From: Rouxiella sp. S1S-2
GTDB taxonomy: Bacteria; Pseudomonadota; Gammaproteobacteria; Enterobacterales; Enterobacteriaceae
NCBI RefSeq assembly: GCF_009208105.1
Contig: NZ_WFKL01000001.1
Location: 2,728,001 to 2,792,000, forward strand
Reading direction: 5' to 3'
DNA: 64,000 nucleotides
Below, piece by piece: positions 18,132 to 26,819 of the stretch (position 1 is its first letter; each line of letters opens with the position of its first letter). The notes beneath the pieces were generated by a model. It was not told the origin of the DNA. It saw only the letters and a list, made by a program, of their open reading frames with translations, and did not search any database. Position numbers and translations under genes: made by a program.

Positions 18132-18698
18132 TTAAGGCGTGTAGTCCGGTGGCATGCCAGATTCATGTGATGGCGTGTAATCGGGGGGGACATTCGTACC
18201 GCCCTGTTCATTGTAGTCTGGCGGCACCTCTTCAAAGGTCGTAGGCGCTACATATCCCGCAGGCATCGGCACTTTGTTACCTTTGGCATACATGCACTGA
18301 ACATAGACGCTGTTATAACGCCGCTGTATGTCATCATTACTTTGCATTGATGAACCGTTACCCATCGCACTGCCAATCAACAGACCCGACCCCGCACCTA
18401 TTAATGCTCCCGGCCCCGCATGACCCGACGCGGCGCCCAACAGTGCGCCACCGGCGGCACCAATAAGCGTGCCTCCTACGGCAGTATTCACCGCGCTATC
18501 GTTGGCCCGCTGAGAAGCGCCCCCCAAATTGTTTCTGGCATAGATTTGACAGCTTGCATCATCGTTGGTGAACTGCTCATAGCTTTTACCGGTTCCCGGA
18601 AGTGCCGTAACGTCAGGACCGGTTGGCGGACTCACACATCCCGCGAGAAGTAAGGTACTCAGAGCAACGGCAGCAGGTGCGCACGCATAAAATTTCAT
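18132..18698 (-). CDS. Glycine-zipper outer-membrane lipoprotein
   Basis: 188 residues from ATG 18698. Residues 1-21 are a lipoprotein signal with lipobox LLAGC. A Gly/Ala-rich segment of about 45 residues follows (GGTLIGAAGGALLGAASGHAG and on), the glycine-zipper pattern of YMGG/OmpA-linked small lipoproteins. The C-terminus has three PPDY repeats (PPDYNEQGG, PPDYTPSHESG, PPDYTP). Such proteins associate with the outer membrane and are often stress-related; the exact role is unknown. It lies 40 bp downstream of the next small secreted-protein gene, with the same orientation. Confidence 0.8.
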   Translation of the reverse strand: MKFYACAPAAVALSTLLLAGCVSPPTGPDVTALPGTGKSYEQFTNDDASCQIYARNNLGGASQRANDSAVNTAVGGTLIGAAGGALLGAASGHAGPGALIGAGSGLLIGSAMGNGSSMQSNDDIQRRYNSVYVQCMYAKGNKVPMPAGYVAPTTFEEVPPDYNEQGGTNVPPDYTPSHESGMPPDYTP

Positions 18699-18737
18699 CT
18701 TACATGACCTCGATTGCAGCAAATTTCACACGGTTTA

Positions 18738-19070
18738 TTAGTGCGGTGCCACTTTCAACCAACCTGACGGGCAGCGCGGAACCTGAGGATAATACCCCTC
18801 TGGACTGCGGCAGTAGTATGAGACGACTGGCGTCGGTTTCTCTACATAGACCCTAGGTGCCGGAGGGGTAACATAAACTACCGGTGGTGGGCCGACGTAG
18901 CGCGGCGGTCCCCAATAGTAAGGATCCGGTCCCCAGTAAGGACCGACACCGACCACCACCCTCGGGCCGCCCCAACCTCGGTGGTAATAGCCCCAGGCAA
19001 AGGCAGACTGACTTACCCCCAAGCCCATTAACAAGCTGGCACAAACGCCAAATAACATGAGTTTTTTCAT
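18738..19070 (-). CDS. Small Tyr/Gly/Pro-rich exported protein
   Basis: 110 residues from ATG 19070 (AAGG upstream). A Sec signal ends near SAFA-W. The mature part is built of WGYYHRGWGGP, GPYWGPDPYYWGPPRY and VVYVTPP stretches and ends in a Cys-containing YYCRSPEGYYPQVPRCPSGW motif that is common at the end of enterobacterial and pseudomonad exported proteins of this composition. Likely periplasmic or outer-membrane associated. Function unknown. It may share a promoter with the glycine-zipper lipoprotein downstream. Confidence 0.7.
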   Translation of the reverse strand: MKKLMLFGVCASLLMGLGVSQSAFAWGYYHRGWGGPRVVVGVGPYWGPDPYYWGPPRYVGPPPVVYVTPPAPRVYVEKPTPVVSYYCRSPEGYYPQVPRCPSGWLKVAPH

Positions 19071-19225
19071 CACAGACCTTCGAATGCAGAGACAAGATTG
19101 ACTGAATCTACTATACGCCGGAGGCCGCGGACTGTTAGGGAGGGTGTGGTAAAACATTCGTAAAATTGAAGCACTAATAATGGAGAGATTGTTTGAATAA
19201 ATGTCATTGGTGGGAAGTCGGTAAT

Positions 19226-19262
19226 GAAAAAATGCCTGCCACTGATGTCAGTCGGCAGGCAT
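19226..19262 (-). terminator. Terminator of the sorbosone-dehydrogenase-like operon
   Basis: On the minus strand ATGCCTGCC and GGCAGGCAT enclose a 13-base loop and are followed by a run of T. It lies 22 bp after the stop of the gene ending at 19284. Confidence 0.85.
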
Positions 19263-19283
19263 GAGGATATCGCAAAGACAGTG

Positions 19284-20606
19284 TTACTGGTTTTGCGCGG
19301 CGGTTACTCGCCAAACGGTATTACCGGCGTCGTCAGCAATCAGCAGGCCGCCCTGCTTGTCCATCGCCAGCCCGACCGGCAGACCGCGAACCTGTTTCTG
19401 GTCGTCGGTGAGAAATCCGGTCACCACTGGTTTTGGCTGACCGACTGGCTTGCCGTCCTTGAAGGCTACATACACCACCTGATAGCCGTTTAACGGTTTA
19501 CGGTTCCAACTGCCGTGCTCACTGATAAACGCCCCGCCGCGATATTCGACCGGTAAATTATCGCCGGTGTAAAACCACAGTCCGAGCGGCGCAACGTGTG
19601 AACTCAGCGCATAGTCAGGTTTTATGGCCTTTGCGACCCAGTCTGGGCGCTGAGGACGCACGCGTTGGTCAACGTGCTGGCCGTAATAACTGTACGGCCA
19701 GCCGTAAAACGCGTGCTCCTGCACTGAGGTCATATAGTCTGGCACCAAGTCAGCGCCGATTTCGTCACGTTCGTTTACCACGGCCCAAAGCTTGCCAGAC
19801 TGCGGCTCCCACTGCAGGCCGGTCGGGTTGCGCAGTCCGCTGGCATAAATACGGCTTGCGCCAGTCGCGACGTCAACCTCAAGCACGTCGGCACGTCGAT
19901 ACTCCGCCCCAATGCCGTTTTCAGTAATATTACTGTTCGACCCTACCCCCACGTAAAGCTTGCTGCCGTCGGGGCTGGCGAGCAGTGATTTGGTCCAGTG
20001 ATGGTTAATTGGCCCGCCTGGCAGGTCGGTCAACTGTGTGCCTGGATCGGTGATTTTTGTTTCACCGCTTTGGTAGTGATATTTCATCAGACTGTCGGCA
20101 TTGGCGACGTAAAGCTCATTGCCAATCAGCTGCACGCCAAACGGCGAATGCAGATTTTCGAGGAAAATATGTTTTTCCCAGGTTTTGCCGTCACCGCTGG
20201 CGTTTCTCAACAGTGTGATGCGGTTGCCGCCAGGGCCGCCCTTGCCCGAGGCTTTTTGCACCATGCCCATGATTAACTCTTTCGGTTTACTGGTAACGCC
20301 GGGCGGGCTGTTGGCTTCCACCACTAAAACGTCGCCGTTGGGCAGCACAGTTATCTGCCGCGGATGCATAAATCCATCGGCGACTTTTTCAATTTTTAAA
20401 CCCTCGGCGACCTTCGGCATTTCACCGCTTTTCCAGGCCGTGCCACTGGGAACTTGCATCGGAGGCAGCAGGAAGTTTTTAGCGGCGGGCAATACCGGGT
20501 CGCTGCCAATTTGCTGTTCGGGGGATATTTTTGCCGAGTCGTCACAGCCAACAAGCAGCAGCGGCAATGTGACCGCCAGCGCGGAAAGTGCATAAAGTTT
20601 TTTCAT
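19284..20606 (-). CDS. Membrane-anchored PQQ-dependent sugar dehydrogenase family protein (sorbosone dehydrogenase type)
   Basis: 440 residues. Lipobox LLLVGC at about residue 21 makes it a lipoprotein. The body is a six-bladed beta-propeller of the glucose/sorbosone dehydrogenase family: DGFMHPRQITVLPNGDVLV, SPFGVQLIGNELYVAN, GLRNPTGLQWEP.SG.LW, HGSWNRKPLNGY and GLPVGLAMDKQGGLLIADD. These are the loops that hold PQQ and Ca2+ in relatives. It would oxidise a sugar or aldose in the periplasm. Preceded by a four-helix membrane protein gene 11 bp upstream that may be its electron-transfer or anchoring partner. The substrate is not known. Confidence 0.85.
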   Translation of the reverse strand: MKKLYALSALAVTLPLLLVGCDDSAKISPEQQIGSDPVLPAAKNFLLPPMQVPSGTAWKSGEMPKVAEGLKIEKVADGFMHPRQITVLPNGDVLVVEANSPPGVTSKPKELIMGMVQKASGKGGPGGNRITLLRNASGDGKTWEKHIFLENLHSPFGVQLIGNELYVANADSLMKYHYQSGETKITDPGTQLTDLPGGPINHHWTKSLLASPDGSKLYVGVGSNSNITENGIGAEYRRADVLEVDVATGASRIYASGLRNPTGLQWEPQSGKLWAVVNERDEIGADLVPDYMTSVQEHAFYGWPYSYYGQHVDQRVRPQRPDWVAKAIKPDYALSSHVAPLGLWFYTGDNLPVEYRGGAFISEHGSWNRKPLNGYQVVYVAFKDGKPVGQPKPVVTGFLTDDQKQVRGLPVGLAMDKQGGLLIADDAGNTVWRVTAAQNQ

Positions 20607-20617
20607 AACGCTTCTCC

Positions 20618-21043
20618 TTAAGCCGTGCGGTCGCGCAGCGCGAGTTGCAGATTGGCCAGCAGCAGTAGGACGACAACCAGCGTAGACAGTGTGACCCCAG
20701 CGGGCACTACGGCGAAGGCGTCACGGCTGTGAATGAAGGCGTTGAAAATCGACAGTACGATTGCCAGCGCGTTGGCCCAAAAGTGCAGCTTAATCGGCGA
20801 AGTTTGCGGGTAAGCGCTACCAACCCATACCTGTACCAGATTGATCAGCCGAGGGATAATGGCTAAAAAAAGGCCGATAACGATCAGCCAGCTCGCGGCC
20901 TGAGTCCAGGCGATTTCTGTGCTGTAAATATAAATAATATCGAAGATCCACGCGGCGGTGAAAAAGCCAATCGGCAACGGATCAAGTAAGGCAAAAACGC
21001 CGACGGCCAATGCAGAATGTCTTGAGGATCGTAGAGAGGTCAT
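20618..21043 (-). CDS. DUF2231-type inner-membrane protein
   Basis: 141 residues with four hydrophobic helices. The DPLPIGFFTAAWIFDIIY motif near residue 21 is typical of DUF2231 membrane proteins. The gene is 11 bp upstream of the sorbosone-dehydrogenase-like lipoprotein and surely cotranscribed. In other bacteria this pair often occurs together, so a role as membrane partner, perhaps in quinone reduction, is plausible but not shown. Confidence 0.8.
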   Translation of the reverse strand: MTSLRSSRHSALAVGVFALLDPLPIGFFTAAWIFDIIYIYSTEIAWTQAASWLIVIGLFLAIIPRLINLVQVWVGSAYPQTSPIKLHFWANALAIVLSIFNAFIHSRDAFAVVPAGVTLSTLVVVLLLLANLQLALRDRTA

Positions 21044-21205
21044 TCACAAGCTCCTTATGAAAACTGAGTATCAGCGATGCCGTTTGCTGGCAGGCACCGC
21101 TGGCTATACTTGTGAAAGATTAGTAAAGTTTATGAATTTATGTGTGCGGATATAAAAAAAAGCGAATTGGGCTGGGCCAGAAAAAACCGGCTAAGGGTGA
21201 TTTTT

Positions 21206-22312
21206 TTAACTTACCCTCCCTTTCAGGGAGCTTCGTTTCTCGACATATTCCAGTGCCGTACGCAGCGATTCTTCACTCGGGGAGTTTGGCAGTAAATGGA
21301 TAGACTCTGTGGATTTCAGCGTACGCGCGACCAGGCGTTCAATCTGCGATGCATCGTGAATATCAACCTCGAGTTCAGCCAGGCTGACCGGCAAATCCAA
21401 GCGTTGATACAGCGCAATCAGCTGGTCAACAACCTCAAACTGCTCTAGAAGCGCGCTTTGCACCAGAATGCCGTAGGCGACTTTGGTACCGTGCAGGTAA
21501 GCATCGGTTTGCGGTAACGCGGTAAGACCGTTGTGCACTGAATGGGCCGCTGCGATGCGGGTGTAACGTTCTCCCAGACCGCCCACCAGCCCGCCGCCGG
21601 CAATAATCGCGTCGATCACATTAATTAACGGCTTGGTCAGCTTTTTCTCAGCCTGCGCCTGTAGCGCAATCTCACTTTCATTAAGTAACACGTCGCGGAT
21701 GGTTAAGGCCGTATTGAGACCCAACTGTGCGGTTAATGGAACGGCTTCCGGCTGCGGACAGAGAACCACCGCCTCGTACCACTTTGCCAGCGTGTCACCA
21801 ATACCGGCCAGCAGATAGGCCTTCGGTGCGTGAAGAATTATTGTCGGCTCCACCAGCACCAGATGATTCGCATCATTAAAAATTTCATAATGCAGTGCGG
21901 TGCCCTCATCGCTGTACCACACTGAAAGCGGTGTCCAGGCCGCACAGGTGGCGGCAATGGTCGGAATAGCCACCACGTTTAGGCCTAAACGACGCGCAAC
22001 CACCTTAGCCGTGTCCAGCACCGCGCCGCCGCCAATGCCAATGACCATCTGGCGATCGTCAGCGGCGATATCCACAATGCGTTGAACCTCGCTTTCGCTA
22101 CAGTGCGCCTTAAACAACGCATGTTTAGCCTGAGCATGACCAAACTCGGACGGAAGAAAATCGCGAGCAGCCGCAAGTGCACGTTCGCCATAAATCCACA
22201 GTGCGTTTTGCAACTGCTCCGCCGTGTAAAAGTTTTTAATACGTTCGATTGCACCGGGGAATGAAAAATAGTTTGCGGGGCCAGTCACCACGCGAATATC
22301 AGTATCGCTCAT
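21206..22312 (-). CDS. hcxA: Hydroxycarboxylate dehydrogenase A (YbdH)
   Basis: 368 residues of the iron-containing/glycerol-dehydrogenase-like family and clearly the E. coli YbdH (HcxA) orthologue: IRVVTGPANYFSFPGA, VIGIGGGAVLDTAK (NAD(P) binding), IPTIAATCAAWTPLSVWY, and metal ligands in GIGDTLAKWYEA, AAAHSVHNG and HGTKVAYG. HcxA reduces 2-oxo acids such as 2-oxobutyrate and 2-oxoglutarate with NADPH. It stands alone, with AAAGG before the start, 162 bp from the operon upstream. Divergent from yqfB. Confidence 0.92.
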   Translation of the reverse strand: MSDTDIRVVTGPANYFSFPGAIERIKNFYTAEQLQNALWIYGERALAAARDFLPSEFGHAQAKHALFKAHCSESEVQRIVDIAADDRQMVIGIGGGAVLDTAKVVARRLGLNVVAIPTIAATCAAWTPLSVWYSDEGTALHYEIFNDANHLVLVEPTIILHAPKAYLLAGIGDTLAKWYEAVVLCPQPEAVPLTAQLGLNTALTIRDVLLNESEIALQAQAEKKLTKPLINVIDAIIAGGGLVGGLGERYTRIAAAHSVHNGLTALPQTDAYLHGTKVAYGILVQSALLEQFEVVDQLIALYQRLDLPVSLAELEVDIHDASQIERLVARTLKSTESIHLLPNSPSEESLRTALEYVEKRSSLKGRVS

Positions 22313-22467
22313 TGAAGAACCTTTGATTTATACGTTATTTATCGACTATCAACATCCTACATCTAGCCATCCAGATGGATAATAACTTTTTGGCATAACC
22401 TTATTCGCTCATGGGTTCCAATCCGCTAGAATGGCCCGTGCCTATCCGCGGAATGACAGAGAATTTA

Positions 22468-22779
22468 ATGAAGAAGATCACTTTTTACAGTCGCTTTGAG
22501 TCAGACATTGTTGCCGGGCGTAAAACAATAACGCTGCGGGATAAAAGCGATGCAGACTATGCGACGGGAGACATCGTTAGCGTGGCGCGCTATGAGGACA
22601 ATCAGTTTTTCTGCCATATCAAGGTCAATTCAGTTATGCCGGTTAACTATCATCAGCTAAACGACGAGCACGCCAGGCAGGAAAACATGACTCTGGAACA
22701 GCTGAAAGCAACGATCGCTGAAATTTATCCCGGGATCGTTGAGCTTTACATGATTGAATTTATGCTCTGCAAGGCGTGA
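22468..22779 (+). CDS. yqfB: YqfB, N4-acetylcytidine amidohydrolase (ASCH domain)
   Basis: 103 residues from ATG 22468, the same length as E. coli YqfB; ATG 22453 is an alternative. The ASCH fold is shown by ITFYSRFESDIVAGRKTITLRDKSDADYATGD, with the conserved Lys and Thr-Leu-Arg-Asp, and by HARQENMTLEQLKATIAEIYPG. YqfB hydrolyses N4-acetylcytidine to cytidine and acetate, salvaging a modified nucleoside from RNA turnover. No strong ribosome binding site settles the start. Convergent with the HD-domain gene, with a hairpin at its end. Confidence 0.9.
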   Translation: MKKITFYSRFESDIVAGRKTITLRDKSDADYATGDIVSVARYEDNQFFCHIKVNSVMPVNYHQLNDEHARQENMTLEQLKATIAEIYPGIVELYMIEFMLCKA

Positions 22780-22794
22780 AATCTTCCACGCCTT
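22771..22794. terminator. Hairpin overlapping the yqfB stop
   Basis: AAGGCGTG at 22771-22778 and CACGCCTT at 22787-22794 form an 8-bp stem, then GGGTTTGTT. It lies between convergent genes and probably terminates both. Confidence 0.6.
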
Positions 22795-22806
22795 GGGTTT
22801 GTTAAC

Positions 22807-23448
22807 TTATGAAGCCCAGCGAGAGCCGCGAATAATCGAGCAGAAGTTACCTTTATCGAATCCCGGCTGTTTATCGGCAATAACGTCAGCCTTCACATTC
22901 CCAAAGGTGGTATGAGGTTTGCCTTTCACGCCGTCATAAAAAGCATTAATGATATCTTCTTTAAACTGCGGGGTACGCGGATGCGCGGCTACCACGGCTT
23001 CGCGCTGCTCGTCGTCGTAGCCTTGATAGTTAATGCCCAGCACGTCCATCTCCACCCCCGCCGTAACCAGCGCAATAACCGGGTCCATAAACTCCGGGAT
23101 CCCCGGCGTGGTATGCAGCGCAATGGCGGTCCACACTTTATCGATATCCGCCTGACTTACGGCGTGGTGGCGTAAAAACTCGCGCGCCGCATTCGCTCCG
23201 TCAACTTCAAAACGTTTATCACAGCTGCAGTGGTCGTGCGTCAGGCCCATGTCGTGAAACATACAGCCGATGTACAGCAGCTCGCTGTCGACCGCCAATC
23301 CACGCTGTTTTCCCGCCAGCGCGCCCCAGTAATATACGCGGCTTGAGTGATTAAACAGCAGCTCTGATTCAGTATCACGCACCAGTTCGGTGGCCTCACG
23401 CGCCATTTTACTGTCGGGAATACGAATGCCGTTAATGTTGAGAGTCAT
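22807..23448 (-). CDS. HD-domain phosphohydrolase
   Basis: 213 residues from ATG 23448; the longer reading to 23556 begins with non-conserved residues. The HD signature is complete: His in NHSSRVYYW, the HD pair in MFHDMGLTH, then an Asp/His-rich segment HCSCDKRFEVDGANAA and TAIALHTTPG. These metal-bound residues hydrolyse phosphoesters or nitriles in this family (cyanamide-hydratase-like HD proteins share the MFHD.GLT pattern). Divergent from the GlxA-type regulator at 23569, which may control it. The substrate is not evident. Confidence 0.8.
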   Translation of the reverse strand: MTLNINGIRIPDSKMAREATELVRDTESELLFNHSSRVYYWGALAGKQRGLAVDSELLYIGCMFHDMGLTHDHCSCDKRFEVDGANAAREFLRHHAVSQADIDKVWTAIALHTTPGIPEFMDPVIALVTAGVEMDVLGINYQGYDDEQREAVVAAHPRTPQFKEDIINAFYDGVKGKPHTTFGNVKADVIADKQPGFDKGNFCSIIRGSRWAS

Positions 23449-23568
23449 AGTCTGTTCTGCCTGTGTCAGTGTGTGTACAGCCAGAATAAAACGCGGGCGT
23501 CGAGTCCTCAATAGTATTAACATGACGATATCAGACATAATGACGCCCTCAGCCACCGGAGCACAAGA

Positions 23569-24540
23569 ATGATCAAGCGCGTGCAGATTTTAGCCATTCC
23601 CGGCGTTCAGTTGCTCGACGTTTCAGGGCCATTGGACGTTTTTGCCGAAGTGAATCAGCAATTAGGTCGCAAGGTGTATCAGCTTGAGGTGCTGGCGCTG
23701 GAGCAGTTAAAGATTGTTACCTCATCCGGAATTTGTTTACTGGCTGAACGTCTTCTTGACGATAACTGTGATGAATCAGTCGATACCTTTCTTGTGGCAG
23801 GTGCGCCAGACATTGCGCAGTTTTCCCCTTCCCAATCGCTGCTTGAGGTCATTGGCCAGCGTGCCTCAAACAGCCGTCGCTATGGTTCGGTGTGCACCGG
23901 CGCCCTGCTTCTGGCTGCTACGGGCCTGCTCGATGGTCATCGCGTCACCACTCATTGGTCAGTAGCCGAAGATTTTGCTCGCCGTTTTCCGCAGATACAG
24001 GTTGACGCCGACGCGATTTATATTGCCGAAGGTCCCCTTAGAACCGCCGCTGGCGTCACCTCGGGTCTGGATCTGGCGTTGATGATGGTGGAGGAGGATT
24101 TTGGGCGCGACGTGGCGATGTTGGTCGCCGCACGGCTGGTGATGTTCTTTAAACGTCCGGGCGGACAAATGCAGTTCAGCCGTTCAGGACGTACGTCGTT
24201 AAGTGGCCGTTCCGCGTTGCAAGATTTACAACGCTGGGTTATCGCCAATTTAACCCAGCCGCTGTCAGTGCAGTCGATGGCAGAACACATGGGGGTCAGT
24301 CCTCGCCACCTTTCACGTCTTTTTACGCAGGAGATTGGCCTGACGCCGGGTGAATGGCTGGAGCAGGAGCGAATTAACCAGGCGCGTTTTCTGCTGGAGT
24401 CATCCGAACTTTCTCCCAAGCAAATCGCCGACAGGTGCGGCTATTCGAGTATTGATATCCTGCGCCGTGCTTTTCATCGACAGCTTAAAACCAGTCCGGC
24501 GCAGTACCGCAAATATTATCATCATCAAGTGGGAACCTGA
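23569..24540 (+). CDS. GlxA/FtrA-type regulator (DJ-1/PfpI plus AraC)
   Basis: 323 residues. Residues about 5-185 are a class-I amidotransferase-like DJ-1/PfpI domain (VQILAIPGVQLLDVSGPLDVF; the GSVCTGALLLAATGLLDGH elbow keeps the Cys). Residues 220-318 are an AraC double helix-turn-helix (VQSMAEHMGVSPRHLSRLF, GYSSIDILRRAFHR). In this group the DJ-1 part senses a small molecule. Divergent from the HD-hydrolase gene with 120 bp between the likely starts. Its 3' end overlaps the convergent LysR gene by 16 bp. Confidence 0.9.
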   Translation: MIKRVQILAIPGVQLLDVSGPLDVFAEVNQQLGRKVYQLEVLALEQLKIVTSSGICLLAERLLDDNCDESVDTFLVAGAPDIAQFSPSQSLLEVIGQRASNSRRYGSVCTGALLLAATGLLDGHRVTTHWSVAEDFARRFPQIQVDADAIYIAEGPLRTAAGVTSGLDLALMMVEEDFGRDVAMLVAARLVMFFKRPGGQMQFSRSGRTSLSGRSALQDLQRWVIANLTQPLSVQSMAEHMGVSPRHLSRLFTQEIGLTPGEWLEQERINQARFLLESSELSPKQIADRCGYSSIDILRRAFHRQLKTSPAQYRKYYHHQVGT

Positions 24541-25403
24541 GAAAGCGGACTGTCGGCGTACTCCACGGCGACGGCCTGAAGCCAACGGCAGAAAATATCG
24601 GCTTTGCGATTCGGTTTTTGCCTACGCAGGGCTACGTAACTCAACCCACTTTCGATAAATCCGCTGGGGGCCTGTAATCGTCCTGTCTTCACGTCATCTG
24701 CCACCAGTGGCCAAGGTGCAATGGCCACCCCCAGACCGGCAATGGCGGCCTCGAGCATAAAATAGAAATGTTCAAACTCGCCCGCGTCACTGCCGCGTGG
24801 ATTGTCGTTTGCCAGCCGCCGCCAGTCGGCCCATGCACTGCGTCTCGATACGGTATGCAGCAGTGCGGAACCGTTACTCAGTGAGATAGACGGCGCGTGA
24901 ACAGGTCCGAACTTTTCGTTGAACAACTCAATAACGTCAACGCCAGGCGGCCAAGGGGCTTTCCCCACGCGAACCGCGACATCAACGTTGTTGCCAATCG
25001 GGTCAGACGAGGTGCCAGAAGAGTTGAGCCGTACGTGAATGCCGGGATGCGCGGCCTGAAAATGATGCAGACGCGGAATAAGCCAGCGCATAGTAAAGGT
25101 ACCGGGACAAGACACGTCCAGCGCGCCTTCATCGCTGTCAGCAATCTGACCGATGGCGGCTTCCATTTGGTCGAAGGCGGCGGTTAAGGCAGGTAACAGT
25201 GTTTGGCCTGTTTCAGCGAGCCTTGGTGCATGTTTTGAGCCCTCGAACAGCGCCACGCCCAACCACTCCTCAAGCTGTTGCACCTGTCTGCTGACGGCAC
25301 CGTGTGTCACGTTTAACTCCTCCGCACCTTGCTTAATCAGGCCAAGACGACCTGCGGCTTCAAACGCCCGCAGTGAATTTAACGGAGGTAGCCTTCTTGC
25401 CAT
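24525..25403 (-). CDS. LysR-family regulator, GcvA-like
   Basis: 292 residues from ATG 25403, with GAGG eight bases upstream. The first 60 residues are the LysR helix-turn-helix (LPPLNSLRAFEAAGRLGLIKQGAEELNVTHGAVSRQVQQLE), of the GcvA group. The rest is the substrate-binding domain with RWLIPRL and DVAVRVG. It is divergent from the TauE/SafE exporter gene at 25523 (119 bp between starts), the most likely target. The ligand is unknown. Confidence 0.88.
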   Translation of the reverse strand: MARRLPPLNSLRAFEAAGRLGLIKQGAEELNVTHGAVSRQVQQLEEWLGVALFEGSKHAPRLAETGQTLLPALTAAFDQMEAAIGQIADSDEGALDVSCPGTFTMRWLIPRLHHFQAAHPGIHVRLNSSGTSSDPIGNNVDVAVRVGKAPWPPGVDVIELFNEKFGPVHAPSISLSNGSALLHTVSRRSAWADWRRLANDNPRGSDAGEFEHFYFMLEAAIAGLGVAIAPWPLVADDVKTGRLQAPSGFIESGLSYVALRRQKPNRKADIFCRWLQAVAVEYADSPLSQVPT

Positions 25404-25522
25404 GTGAATTTTCCTCACTTTGTTCATCCGAAGAACTCGATTAACTGCGATTAAATCACCGAGTAAATTGGCATGCAAAGAATAAGTCAGCATAAAAAAT
25501 CACATAGCAGGAGAAAAATATC

Positions 25523-26248
25523 ATGATTTATCTGGCCATTGTTTTTCTAGGCGCCTTCGCAGGTTTCGTCAGTGGGATTATCGGCACGGGTGGCTCGATC
25601 ATTCTATTGCCGATTTTATCGTGGAAGTTTGGGCCGCAGGTGGCGGTGCCCATCATGGCGGTGGCGTCTATTATGAGCAATTTATCGCGGGTGATAATTT
25701 GGCGAAAAGAGATTAACTGGCGTGCCTGTTTTACCTACTCCGCGTTGGCTATTCCAGGTGCCGTGTTGGGGGCCAATACGCTGTGGCGCATGCCGGAAAA
25801 AATCTCGGACCTGTGTATCGGCATCTTCTTCCTGCTGCTGGTGCCACTGATGTACTGGTCGCGTAAGCATAATTTACGGCTCAATACCTGGCAGTTGGCG
25901 AGCTGTGGACTGGTGGTTGGATTTCTCACCGGCATGGTATTTTCAACCGGGCCAATGACAGTGCCTATCTTCTCAGGCTACGGGCTGGTGAAACAGGGGC
26001 TGATCGCCACAGAATCAGCGGCATCGTTTATCGTTTTCGTCACCAAGACTTCGACTTTTGGGGCCATTGGTGCCCTGCCGCTGTCGGTTATCCTGTGCGG
26101 GTTATTCGTGGGCGCGTCGCAAATCAGCGGCATCTATCTGAGTAAAGGGCTGGTTTCCCGCATGCCTACCCGCCTATTTCACCTTTTAGTTTCAGCAATG
26201 ATGGTGGCTGCGGGCATCTCGATGGTATGGGACGGTATTACTGCGTAG
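25523..26248 (+). CDS. TauE/SafE-family anion exporter
   Basis: 241 residues with about eight hydrophobic helices. The N-terminal GAFAGFVSGIIGTGGSIILLPIL and the later CGLVVGFLTGMVFSTGPMTVPIF are the two family repeats. Members move sulfite, sulfoacetate or other organic anions across the inner membrane. The strong start MIYLAIVF follows a GGAG. Probably controlled by the divergent LysR regulator. Its 3' end overlaps the convergent tag by 11 bp. The substrate is not known. Confidence 0.85.
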   Translation: MIYLAIVFLGAFAGFVSGIIGTGGSIILLPILSWKFGPQVAVPIMAVASIMSNLSRVIIWRKEINWRACFTYSALAIPGAVLGANTLWRMPEKISDLCIGIFFLLLVPLMYWSRKHNLRLNTWQLASCGLVVGFLTGMVFSTGPMTVPIFSGYGLVKQGLIATESAASFIVFVTKTSTFGAIGALPLSVILCGLFVGASQISGIYLSKGLVSRMPTRLFHLLVSAMMVAAGISMVWDGITA

Positions 26249-26819
26249 TTGAGGTGTCGGCTGCAAGAATATGACGACGGAAGCAGTCTGGATGGTGGCT
26301 ATTGATAATGCCGGTCGCCTCCATCCAGGCATAAACAATCACCGGTCCGACAAAGCTGAAGCCGCGTTTCTTCAACTGTTCGGATATTTCCTCCGACAGT
26401 TCGCTGCGCGTTGGAACCGGACCCACATGCTGAATAGGTTTCCCCCCCACCCAGGCCCAAATCCACTGCGAGAAGTCTTCGCCCGCTGCCTGCATGCGTA
26501 AATAGGCGCGAGCGTTATTGATCACTGCCTTAATTTTTTGGCGCGAGCGAATGATCTCCGGATTAGTCACCAACCGTTCGATATCGTCCTCATTGAAGAC
26601 GGCAACTTTCTGCGGATCAAAGCCGCAAAAGGCTTTTCTGAATCCGTCGCGCCGGTTGAGAATGGTACGCCACGACAGCCCTGCCTGAAAGCCATCGAGC
26701 ATCAGTTTTTCCCACAGTGCGCGGCTATCGTACACCGGAACGCCCCATTCGCGGTCGTGGTAATGTTGCATCAGTGCATCGTTTTTGGTCCACGGACAGC
26801 GTACCGGCTCAGTCATCAA
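26238..26819 (-). CDS. tag: DNA-3-methyladenine glycosylase I (Tag)
   Basis: 193 residues. Motifs of Tag are present: RCPW with the first zinc Cys, YHDREWGVPVYD with the zinc His, LDGFQAGLSW, ARAYL, and at the end HHPDCFR with the last His and Cys zinc ligands. Tag removes 3-methyladenine from alkylated DNA. It differs enough from E. coli Tag that a second copy could exist elsewhere. The start overlaps the end of the upstream FAD oxidase by 11 bp, so the two are cotranscribed, which is an unusual partner. Confidence 0.9.
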   Translation of the reverse strand: MMTEPVRCPWTKNDALMQHYHDREWGVPVYDSRALWEKLMLDGFQAGLSWRTILNRRDGFRKAFCGFDPQKVAVFNEDDIERLVTNPEIIRSRQKIKAVINNARAYLRMQAAGEDFSQWIWAWVGGKPIQHVGPVPTRSELSEEISEQLKKRGFSFVGPVIVYAWMEATGIINSHHPDCFRRHILAADTSTTQ

